From a virus, in the IMG/VR virus record IMGVR_UViG_3300028393_000179, positions 1 through 36,445 of that record: 36,445 nucleotides of DNA; one strand, 5' to 3'. The notes under the pieces were generated by a model. The model worked only from the letters and a program-made list of their open reading frames with translations, ran no database searches and was not told the origin of the DNA. Below are positions 30,379-36,445 of the stretch, one piece after another. The first letter of the stretch is position 1. Every line of letters starts with the position of its first letter. The position numbers were made by a program, and so were the translations under genes.

Positions 30379-30398
30379 GGACAACATTTCGATTGTCC
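30379..30398. promoter_or_regulatory. Inverted repeat in the leader, candidate operator
   Basis: GGACAA (30379-30384) and TTGTCC (30393-30398) are exact inverted repeats eight bases apart, just after the predicted plus-strand start point and before the ribosome binding site AGGAG. The site is well placed for the adjacent helix-turn-helix protein to block plus-strand transcription. It could alternatively act as a leader hairpin. Confidence 0.5.
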
Positions 30399-30413
30399 TC
30401 TGTAGGAGCCCTA

Positions 30414-30803
30414 ATGAGTCTAGAACAAGCCCTGGCGGACAACACCGCCGCCATCCGCGAGCTGATCGCGGTCATGCGCCCGGCAGCGCCGGCCACGGTG
30501 ACCGCTGTGGTGCAAGCGATCACCGCCCCGGCGGCTGACACCAGCACGATCCTGATCGACCCGGACGAGAAGGCCGCGCCTGAAGTGCCGTACACCATGC
30601 CAGCGTTGCAGCCGCGTGAGGCCGTGGTGGAAGCACCGGCGGCCCCGGCAGCGATCGAGTACGCCCAGGTGGCCCAGGCCATCATCGACACGTTCAAGGT
30701 CGACCGGGCCAAGGTCGTCGCGACGCTGGGCAAGTTTGGCGCCAAGAAGGGCCCCGAGCTCAAAAAGGAGGACTACGCCGCTTTTTTGGCGGAGCTGGCC
30801 TGA
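30414..30803 (+). CDS. Conserved protein at the head of the replication operon
   Basis: Started at the ATG at 30414 (129 residues) with AGGAG upstream; the in-frame start at 30393 lies in the leader repeat. The N-terminus MSLEQALADNTAAIRELIAVM is helical, the middle is Ala/Pro-rich and disordered, and the C-terminal domain (YAQVAQAIIDTFKVDRAKVVATLGKFGAKKGPELKKEDYAAFLAEL) is a small helical fold seen upstream of DUF2800/DUF2815 genes in other phages. Function unknown; a role with the SSB and nuclease is inferred from order. Confidence 0.75.
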   Translation: MSLEQALADNTAAIRELIAVMRPAAPATVTAVVQAITAPAADTSTILIDPDEKAAPEVPYTMPALQPREAVVEAPAAPAAIEYAQVAQAIIDTFKVDRAKVVATLGKFGAKKGPELKKEDYAAFLAELA

Positions 30804-30817
30804 CCCCAGGCTTTGAG

Positions 30818-31132
30818 ATGGACCGGCAACGGGGCGAAGCGTTGGGTGAGTTCGGTATGCGGCTTGTGGAATCAAGCCAAAGCGCCGAATGGAAAGAGTT
30901 GGCAAAGCGGATGATTTTGGAGTACATCGCGGACAAAGGGCCGTGCGTCATAGAGGACGCGCGCCAGTACTGCGCTGTTTGCAACCTACCGGACCCTACG
31001 CATCCCAACGCCTGGGGGGCAATAGTCTCCGGGCTCGCCAAGTCGAACCTAATTGAACGCACCGGGGAGTGGGTGAAAGCCTCCTCTGTACTGAGTCATG
31101 CCAGCATGTACCCGATCTGGCGAATCAAATAA
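30818..31132 (+). CDS. Winged-helix-like small protein
   Basis: A 104-residue protein. Residues about 28-104 (LAKRMILEYIADKGPCVIEDARQYCAV...DPTHPNAWGAIVSGLAKSNLIERTGEWVKASSVLSHASMYPIWRIK) have the pattern of a winged helix-turn-helix: HPNAWGAIVSGLAKSNLI for the recognition helix and the wing ending in the MYPIWRIK strand. Similar proteins occur in phage replication modules. DNA binding is predicted; the target is unknown. Confidence 0.72.
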   Translation: MDRQRGEALGEFGMRLVESSQSAEWKELAKRMILEYIADKGPCVIEDARQYCAVCNLPDPTHPNAWGAIVSGLAKSNLIERTGEWVKASSVLSHASMYPIWRIK

Positions 31133-31142
31133 AGGAACAGAA

Positions 31143-31460
31143 ATGACTGAAAAAGTGGACACGGTTGAGAGCCTGCAGGAGAAGCTCAGACGCACGATGG
31201 CCCGCGCTAGGTTTCATCGAATGTGCGGTTACAAGGAGGAATTGCAGGCCGAACGAGAAAAGAAAGTCGGCGCGTTTGACATGTACGTCGCAGCGTTGTT
31301 ACCCGCCCTGGTGTCGACGTACCCCAACATCTACGAACTCACCCACAAAATTTGTGAGATTGTGCAGAACGTAATGGGCGCACGTGAAGAGTGGCTCCTA
31401 GCCGAGGACATGGAACTGCCCGACGATCCCGATTACCCCGACGACGAGGACGAATTCTGA
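31143..31460 (+). CDS. Hypothetical protein with acidic C-terminus
   Basis: Started at the ATG at 31143 (105 residues), with AAAGGAAC upstream. The N-terminal half is helical and basic (SLQEKLRRTMARARFHRMCGYKEELQAEREKK). The C-terminus is strongly acidic (EDMELPDDPDYPDDEDEF). The stop overlaps the start of the DUF2800 gene (TGATG), so it is translationally coupled to it. The acidic tail resembles those of SSB-interacting or SSB proteins; that link is speculative. Confidence 0.68.
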   Translation: MTEKVDTVESLQEKLRRTMARARFHRMCGYKEELQAEREKKVGAFDMYVAALLPALVSTYPNIYELTHKICEIVQNVMGAREEWLLAEDMELPDDPDYPDDEDEF

Positions 31461-32614
31461 TGCCCGGCACCCACGCAAAACTATCGCCCAGCAGTGCGGC
31501 GCGCTGGATGACCTGCCCAGGCTCGGTGATCCTCTGCGAGGGCCTGGAGGACAGGTCGAGCAAGGCGGCGGACGAGGGCACGATGATGCACCTCGTTGCC
31601 TCGGAGTGCCTGGACAACAACCTGGACGCCGCCGCTGATTTTGAGAGCCTCACACCAGATCAGGCGCAGTCGGTGCAGACCTACGTCAACAACGTGCGGT
31701 CGATCGTCAACGCCACCGAGGGCATCCTGCTGGTCGAGCAGCGCCTGCCGATCCACCACATGACGGGCGAGGAAGGCGCCACCGGCACGGCAGACGCGGT
31801 CATCCTGACGCCCGACGAGTTCATCGTCATCGACGCCAAGTTCGGTCGTGGGGTGGTGGTGGACGTGGTGGACAACGCCCAGCTCATGATGTACGCGCAC
31901 GCGGCCTACGTTGAGTTTGGGCATGTCTACTCACCCACGCAAGTGCGGATGATCGTCGACCAGCCGCGCCTCGGCGCACTGTCGGAGTGGACGATCTCGG
32001 TGCCCGAGCTCGAAGCGTTTGCCGACAAGGTGCGGGATGCCACCTGGGCGATCAGCCTGCACGACGAGACGTTGAACCCCAGCCCCAAGGCGTGCCAGTG
32101 GTGCCGGGCCAAGGCCACGTGCCCGGCGATCCGGGACCAGATCCTGGCTGACTTTGACACGGTGGTGCCCGAGACCGCCGACGAGGCCGACTTGGGCCGC
32201 GTGATGACCAACGCACCGCTGATTGAGTCGTGGGTCAAGGCGATCAGGGCCGAGGTCGAGCGGCGCCTGCTGTCCGGTGAGTCTGTGCGGGGCTACAAGC
32301 TCGTGCAGGGCAAGCGCGGCAATCGGGCCTGGGGTGACCCGGCGGTGGCCGAGGAAGCGCTCAAGAAGATGCGTCTCAAGCACGACCAGATGTACAACTA
32401 CTCGTTGGCCAGCCCGACCAACATCGAGTGGGTTTTCAAACGGGGCGACCTGGGTCCACGTCAGTGGGCCAAGGTGCAGGAGCTCATCACCCAAGCCGAG
32501 GGCCGCCCGTCGGTGGCCCCCGACACAGACAAACGACCCGCGCTGGTCACATCAGCGGTCGATTCAGATTTTGACGACGTGACACCCACAACCCCCGAAG
32601 GAGAAGAAGCATGA
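31460..32614 (+). CDS. DUF2800 Cas4/RecB-like nuclease
   Basis: Started at the ATG at 31460 (384 residues). It matches the DUF2800 family and shows PD-(D/E)XK exonuclease signatures: GTAD with D112, IDAK with D125/K127, and QLMMY (141-145) as the RecB-type QxxxY motif. Four cysteines, C19 in MTCPGS and C212, C215, C221 in CQWCRAKATC, have the C-Xn-C-X2-C-X5-C arrangement of the iron-sulphur staple in AddB and Cas4 nucleases. Together with the SSB encoded in the next, overlapping gene, it probably processes DNA ends during replication or recombination. The cluster and activity are predicted. Confidence 0.85.
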   Translation: MPGTHAKLSPSSAARWMTCPGSVILCEGLEDRSSKAADEGTMMHLVASECLDNNLDAAADFESLTPDQAQSVQTYVNNVRSIVNATEGILLVEQRLPIHHMTGEEGATGTADAVILTPDEFIVIDAKFGRGVVVDVVDNAQLMMYAHAAYVEFGHVYSPTQVRMIVDQPRLGALSEWTISVPELEAFADKVRDATWAISLHDETLNPSPKACQWCRAKATCPAIRDQILADFDTVVPETADEADLGRVMTNAPLIESWVKAIRAEVERRLLSGESVRGYKLVQGKRGNRAWGDPAVAEEALKKMRLKHDQMYNYSLASPTNIEWVFKRGDLGPRQWAKVQELITQAEGRPSVAPDTDKRPALVTSAVDSDFDDVTPTTPEGEEA

Positions 32615-33147
32615 AAATCAAACTCAACGCAGTCCGCCTGTCGTTCCCGCAACTGTTCGAGGCCAAGACGGTCAACGGTGAGGGCAAGCCGGCCTTCAGC
32701 GCGGCCTTCTTGATCAGCCCCAAGGATCCGCAGATCGCGATGCTGAACACCGCGATCACCACGGTCGCCGCCGAGAAGTGGGGCGCCAAGGCCGACGCGA
32801 TCCTGAAGACCATCCGCGCGGCGGACAAGACCTGCCTGCACTCGGGCGACCTGAAGTCCAACTACGACGGGTTCGAGGGGATGATGTACGTCAGCGCCCG
32901 CAACCCCCTGAAGCCGTACGTAGTCGACCTCAACAAGACCCCGTTGGTGGCCGAGGATGGTCGCCCTTACGCCGGCTGCTTTGTCAACGCCGTTCTGGAG
33001 CTCTGGACGCAGGACAACAACTACGGCAAGCGCGTCAACGCGACGCTGCTGGGGGTCCAGTTCTACAAGGACGGCGAGTCGTTTGTCGGTGGCGGTGTGG
33101 CCGACGATAGCGATTTCGACGACCTGTCGAGCGAAGATTTGGTCTGA
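32611..33147 (+). CDS. DUF2815 single-stranded DNA-binding protein (Enc34-type)
   Basis: A 178-residue protein overlapping the DUF2800 gene by four bases (ATGA). The pattern KLNAVRLSFPQLFEAKTVNGEGKPAFSAAFLI, GMMYVSARNPLKPYVVD, AEDGRPYAGCFVNAVLELWTQDNNYGKRVNATLLGVQFYKDGESFVGGG is the DUF2815 family, whose Enc34 phage member is a structurally characterised SSB with an OB fold. The acidic end (DDSDFDDLSSEDLV) is the usual SSB protein-interaction tail. It should protect replication intermediates and may recruit the polymerase or nuclease. Confidence 0.9.
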   Translation: MKIKLNAVRLSFPQLFEAKTVNGEGKPAFSAAFLISPKDPQIAMLNTAITTVAAEKWGAKADAILKTIRAADKTCLHSGDLKSNYDGFEGMMYVSARNPLKPYVVDLNKTPLVAEDGRPYAGCFVNAVLELWTQDNNYGKRVNATLLGVQFYKDGESFVGGGVADDSDFDDLSSEDLV

Positions 33148-33218
33148 TGCACCGGGGCGCTTTGCGATGATCAGCGGCGCCCCACCTTCAACAAGAGACG
33201 GAGAGACGGAGAGACGAG

Positions 33219-33701
33219 ATGAACTTCAGTACAGCGATTGAGCTATTCAAAAACAAACGGTGTATGTGGCGGAAGAGCTGGGGCAGCAGTGCCTACGTGG
33301 GCATGCAGATGCCTGAGCGCGCGACCAGCCTGCTGACGTTGCCCTACTTTTTCCGACGGGGTAAGGACGGCACGGAGCCCTGGTTCCCGACCATCGAGGA
33401 CATGTTTGCCACTGATTGGGAGATCGTTACCTCGAACCAAAAGAACGCGCCGGAAGAGGCCGCGAAGGAGAGACCCGATTACGTACCGACCCCGACGGTC
33501 GAAGAGATGGCCGCATTCAACAAGGCGCGAATTCTGCGAGCAAAGAAGGCCAAAGAAGCCAAAGCAAAGAAAACTCCGAGGGTGATCGATCCCGAGGCGC
33601 CATGGGGTCGCAAGAAAGACGGCACGCCGGCCAAGCGCCGTGGCCCTTTCTCGGCAGCCGAGAACATGGCCATCGCGGCATCTGAAGCCCCACTGATCTG
33701 A
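33219..33701 (+). CDS. DUF2829/Tad2-like protein (candidate anti-Thoeris) with basic C-terminal extension
   Basis: A 160-residue protein. Residues 1-70 match the DUF2829 pattern: MNFSTAIELFKNKRCMWRKSW, then LPYFFRRGKDGTEPWFPTIEDMFATDWEIV (41-70), corresponding to the LPYI..., VPW..SxxDMLAxDWEV signature. DUF2829 includes Tad2, which binds the Thoeris signalling molecule and blocks that defence. Here the domain is followed by an unusual Lys/Ala-rich extension (residues 75-160) including KARILRAKKAKEAKAKKTPR and APWGRKKDGTPAKRRGPF. A tandem GAGACGGA-like repeat at 33196-33218 holds the ribosome binding site. Activity is inferred from family. Confidence 0.78.
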   Translation: MNFSTAIELFKNKRCMWRKSWGSSAYVGMQMPERATSLLTLPYFFRRGKDGTEPWFPTIEDMFATDWEIVTSNQKNAPEEAAKERPDYVPTPTVEEMAAFNKARILRAKKAKEAKAKKTPRVIDPEAPWGRKKDGTPAKRRGPFSAAENMAIAASEAPLI

Positions 33702-33711
33702 GGACCCAAAA

Positions 33712-33939
33712 ATGTTGACAGACTACTACCAGAAAATGCTCAAGGACGCGGTGGCCACTAAGAGCACCGACTACAGCAAAACTAACAACGCGCTGAAAGA
33801 AGTGATTTTGAAGCTCAAGGCGTCGTGCCCGGACAAGTTTCACGACGCCCGATCGCTCAAGTACCGGGTGTTCTGGAACGAACCCAAGAACTTGCCCAGC
33901 AACATGTACGACTACTACGTCAACCGCGCACCGCGATGA
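33712..33939 (+). CDS. Hypothetical protein
   Basis: A 75-residue basic protein, MLTDYYQKMLKDAVATKSTDYSKTNNALKEVILKLKASCPDKFHDARSLKYRVFWNEPKNLPSNMYDYYVNRAPR. It is helical at the start and Tyr-rich at the end. Its last four bases overlap the polymerase start (ATGA), so it is coupled to polymerase translation. No family recognised. Confidence 0.68.
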   Translation: MLTDYYQKMLKDAVATKSTDYSKTNNALKEVILKLKASCPDKFHDARSLKYRVFWNEPKNLPSNMYDYYVNRAPR

Positions 33940-36014
33940 TCGATCTCTACCTGGACCTGGAGACGTACTGCACCGTGCCGATCACGCACGGCACCCACGC
34001 CTACGCCGACAAGGCCGAGGTCATGCTGTTGGCCTACGCGGTGGGTGAAGATGAGCCGCAGGTGCTCGAATTCCCCGCCGATAACCATAGCGATCGCTGG
34101 GCGCAACTGCGGGCCACGCTCGACGATCCCCGCGTCCGGGTAGTCATCCACAACAGCCACTTCGACCGCACGATCCTCCGGCGCGCCATGGGCATCGACA
34201 TTCCCACGCGCCGGATCCACGACACCATGGTCCAGGCCCTGAGCCACGGCCTGCCGCCCAGCCTGGGGCTGCTTGGCGAGGTCCTGGGCCTGCCGGCGGA
34301 CAAGGCCAAGGACAAGGACGGCAAGAAGCTGATCATCTTGTTCTGCAAGCCCTTGCCGGGTAACTGGACTTTGCGGCGCGCGACAGCGACGACCCACCCA
34401 GCGGAGTGGGAGCGGTTCCGGGCCTACGCGGCCAACGACATCGTCGCGATGCGCGAGTGCCATCGGCGCATGCCTTCGCTCAACAACACCGAAACCGAGA
34501 TCGCACTCTGGCAGTTGGACCAGAAGATCAACGACCGGGGCGTGTCGATTGATCTAGATCTGGCCCGGTCTGCGATCGCGGCGGTGGCCAAGGCCCAGGT
34601 CGATCTGAAGCAGCAGGCCCACGACATCACCGGTGGCGTGGTGCGCAGCACCACCCAGGGCGCGGCGCTGCGTCTGCAGATCATGGAGCAGTTCGGGATC
34701 GACATGCCCGACCTGCAGATGGGCACGGTCGAGAAGTACCTCGCCGACCCGAAGGTGCCCAAGGCGCTCAAGGAGCTGCTGGAGGTCCGCCTGCAGGCCA
34801 GCAGCACGAGCACCAAGAAGTACCAGACCCTCATCAACGGTGTCAGCACGGATGGCCGGCTGCGTGGCACCCTGCAGTTCAACGGCGCGGCGCGCACGGG
34901 CCGGTGGGCCGGCAGGCTGTTCCAGCCGCAGAACCTGCCCAGGCCCACGCTCAAGCAGCCCATGATCGACGCCGGCATCGAGGCGATCAAGGCCGGCATT
35001 GCCGACATGATCACCGACAACGTCATGGAGCTCGCCAGCTCGGCCATCCGCGGCACCATCATCGCAACGACCCGTACGTTGAATGGTCGCAAGCTGGTGG
35101 TGGCCGACCTCGCCAACATCGAAGGCCGGGTCCAGGCGTGGTTGGCGAACGAGGAGTGGAAGCTCCAGGCATTCCGTAACTTTGACGCCGGGATCGGCCC
35201 CGACCTGTACAAGCTGGCCTACAGCAAGTCGTTCGGCGTCAGGCCGGAGGACGTCACCAAGGACCAGCGGCAGGTCGGCAAGGTGCAGGAGCTGGCCCTG
35301 GCCTACGCGGGCGGCGTGGGGGCATTCGTGACGTTTGCCGAGGCGTACGGGATCGACCTCGACGCGATGGCCGCCAAGGTCCTGCCGCTGGCGCCCGAGA
35401 TGGTGGTGGAGGAGGCCGATCGGTTCTTCGAGTGGACGATGCGGGAAAACCGATCGAGATTCAACCTGTCAGACGATGCGTTCGTGGCCTGCGACACGCT
35501 CAAGCGGGTCTGGCGGTACGCACACCCCAACATCACCGACTACTGGAAGCGCCTGCAGACGCTGGTGAAGCAGGCCCTGGGCACGAGGGGCACGACCTAC
35601 GCCGACCTGGGCCTGCGGATCAAGGGCACCAAGACGTGGCTGCTGATCACGTTGCCATCGGGCCGGGTGGCGTGCTACCCGGCGCCGCAGATCAAAGACA
35701 ACGCCATCACGTACACGGGCGTCGACCAGTTCACCCGCAAGTGGACCCGCATCCAGACGCACGGCGGCAAGCTGTTTGAGAATCTGGTGCAAGCGATCGC
35801 CCGAGACGTCCTGGCGCACAGCATGCCGTTGATCGAGGCCGCCGGCTACAAGATCGTCCTGACGGTGCACGACGAGATCATCGCCGAGACACCAGACAGC
35901 ATCGAGTTCAGTGCCGAGCACCTGTCGGCGCTGATGTCGACGCCACCGGCCTGGGCCGCGGACATGCCGCTGGCCGCCGAGGGCTTCGAGACCTATCGCT
36001 ACCGAAAGCAATGA
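33936..36014 (+). CDS. DNA polymerase, family A, with 3'-5' exonuclease
   Basis: Started at the ATG at 33936 (692 residues), overlapping the previous gene; a longer frame from 33825 is a shadow. The exonuclease domain has Exo I DLYLDLET (D7/E9), Exo II HNSHFDRTIL (about 71-80) and Exo III YAANDIVAM (about 164-172). The polymerase domain has motif A VVADLANIEGR (about 388-398), motif B RQVGKVQELALAYAGG (about 446) and motif C LTVHDEI (about 645). There is no 5'-3' nuclease domain, as is usual in phage replicases. It should copy the phage genome with the primase-helicase and SSB. Confidence 0.94.
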   Translation: MIDLYLDLETYCTVPITHGTHAYADKAEVMLLAYAVGEDEPQVLEFPADNHSDRWAQLRATLDDPRVRVVIHNSHFDRTILRRAMGIDIPTRRIHDTMVQALSHGLPPSLGLLGEVLGLPADKAKDKDGKKLIILFCKPLPGNWTLRRATATTHPAEWERFRAYAANDIVAMRECHRRMPSLNNTETEIALWQLDQKINDRGVSIDLDLARSAIAAVAKAQVDLKQQAHDITGGVVRSTTQGAALRLQIMEQFGIDMPDLQMGTVEKYLADPKVPKALKELLEVRLQASSTSTKKYQTLINGVSTDGRLRGTLQFNGAARTGRWAGRLFQPQNLPRPTLKQPMIDAGIEAIKAGIADMITDNVMELASSAIRGTIIATTRTLNGRKLVVADLANIEGRVQAWLANEEWKLQAFRNFDAGIGPDLYKLAYSKSFGVRPEDVTKDQRQVGKVQELALAYAGGVGAFVTFAEAYGIDLDAMAAKVLPLAPEMVVEEADRFFEWTMRENRSRFNLSDDAFVACDTLKRVWRYAHPNITDYWKRLQTLVKQALGTRGTTYADLGLRIKGTKTWLLITLPSGRVACYPAPQIKDNAITYTGVDQFTRKWTRIQTHGGKLFENLVQAIARDVLAHSMPLIEAAGYKIVLTVHDEIIAETPDSIEFSAEHLSALMSTPPAWAADMPLAAEGFETYRYRKQ

Positions 36015-36292
36015 TGCGCGAATCCGCGATTGAGAAGTACTTGGCCCGGCATGTCATCCTGATGGGCGGTGAGATCCGCAAGACCCAGTGGATTGGGCGC
36101 GTCGGCGCGCCCGACCGCCGGGTCATGCTGCCAGGGCGCAAGCCGTTCTGGGTCGAGCTCAAGGCCACCGGCGAGAAGCCGACCGCCCAGCAGGTTCGCG
36201 AGCACAACCGCATGCGACGGCTCGGTGAGCTGGTGCACGTGGTCGATTCAATCGAGGGCGTGATCGCCCTCCTCAACCAAACAGAAGGCTAA
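36011..36292 (+). CDS. VRR-NUC domain nuclease
   Basis: A 93-residue stand-alone VRR-NUC protein. Motifs are E7 in the first helix, GGEIRKTQW, GAPDRRVMLPGRKPFWVELKATG with D35 and the E49-x-K51 pair, and Q60/Q61 in the following helix. The start overlaps the polymerase stop (ATGATG; either ATG possible). Phage VRR-NUC proteins are structure-selective or Holliday-junction-type nucleases; here it probably resolves branched replication intermediates before packaging. Confidence 0.9.
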   Translation: MMRESAIEKYLARHVILMGGEIRKTQWIGRVGAPDRRVMLPGRKPFWVELKATGEKPTAQQVREHNRMRRLGELVHVVDSIEGVIALLNQTEG

Positions 36293-36445
36293 ATGTGTCC
36301 CTTATGTCGTACCGACCACAGCAAGGTCCTGGAAACCCGTCGCCACGACGACCAAGTATTCCGTCGGCGGCTCTGCGAATGCGGGGAGAAGTTCATCACG
36401 CGCGAGTACGCGAAGGCGGGCATGCAGTTCCCGGAGGAGTTCAGG
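36293..36445 (+). CDS. NrdR-like zinc-ribbon protein (cut by window edge)
   Basis: The first 51 codons of a plus-strand gene, starting at the ATG at 36293, one base after the VRR-NUC stop. The peptide MCPLCRTDHSKVLETRRHDD, VFRRRLCECGEKFITREY resembles the N-terminal zinc ribbon of NrdR, the ribonucleotide reductase repressor (CPxC, SKVxxTR, RRRxCxxCxxxFxTxE), with cysteines at 2, 5, 28 and 30. Whether the ATP-cone follows cannot be seen. Free phage zinc ribbons of this type also exist. Confidence 0.72.
   Translation, partial: MCPLCRTDHSKVLETRRHDDQVFRRRLCECGEKFITREYAKAGMQFPEEFR

Noticed and set aside
33825-33935. Longer N-terminus for the DNA polymerase
   Set aside because: The extra 37 codons overlap the 75-residue gene, look like a shadow (Arg/Gln-rich) and lie before the Exo I motif start MIDLYLDLE.

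Overview
The window is a 36.4-kb piece of a tailed double-stranded DNA bacteriophage genome (Caudoviricetes). The podovirus assignment is inferred from gene content: a large portal with a long C-terminal coiled coil, a scaffold, a Mu gpT-like capsid protein, a gp4-like adaptor and fibres are present, while no tape measure, tail tube or sheath gene is visible. The DNA is GC-rich with strong third-position GC bias, which produces many long antisense shadow reading frames. A high-GC proteobacterial host, perhaps a freshwater betaproteobacterium, is plausible but not demonstrated. No integrase, tRNA, CRISPR array, reverse transcriptase or phage RNA polymerase was found.

Layout: two convergent-free arms diverge from a control region at about 30.29-30.41 kb. 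To the left, everything is on the minus strand. A small Cro/YdaS-like regulator (30.1-30.3 kb) is followed by a primase-helicase (27.9-30.0 kb) and a 260-bp non-coding region packed with inverted and direct repeats. Next comes a block of about 18 small early-type genes (22.05-27.64 kb), several preceded by copies of one regulatory element. Then follow packaging and lysis genes (small terminase, lysozyme, holin, large terminase; 19.15-22.08 kb) and a 1581-residue polyvalent protein with an N-terminal ADP-ribosyltransferase-like domain (14.4-19.1 kb). The structural genes run from portal (11.8-14.4 kb) through two tiny genes, a GroES-like co-chaperonin, scaffold, capsid and accessory virion proteins to adaptor and tail fibres, leaving the window at its left edge.

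To the right, on the plus strand from 30.41 kb, lies a compact replication/recombination operon. It encodes a small conserved protein, a winged-helix-like protein, an acidic protein, a DUF2800 Cas4/RecB-like nuclease, a DUF2815 (Enc34-type) single-stranded DNA-binding protein, a DUF2829/Tad2-like candidate anti-Thoeris protein, a small unknown protein, a family A DNA polymerase, a VRR-NUC nuclease and a truncated NrdR-like zinc-ribbon gene.

How it fits together: the regulator and two overlapping divergent promoters could switch between the arms. Polymerase, primase-helicase, SSB and nucleases form a replication and recombination set. The small minus-strand genes are probably host-takeover or accessory functions. 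The late block builds, fills and releases the virion, with the polyvalent ART protein a good candidate for a protein packaged and delivered with the DNA. The most notable points are that protein with GG-motif-marked domain joints, the Tad2-like gene, the phage GroES with two covarying hairpins upstream, the repeated stop-hairpin-core-start element, and the palindrome/iteron region beside the primase-helicase gene.
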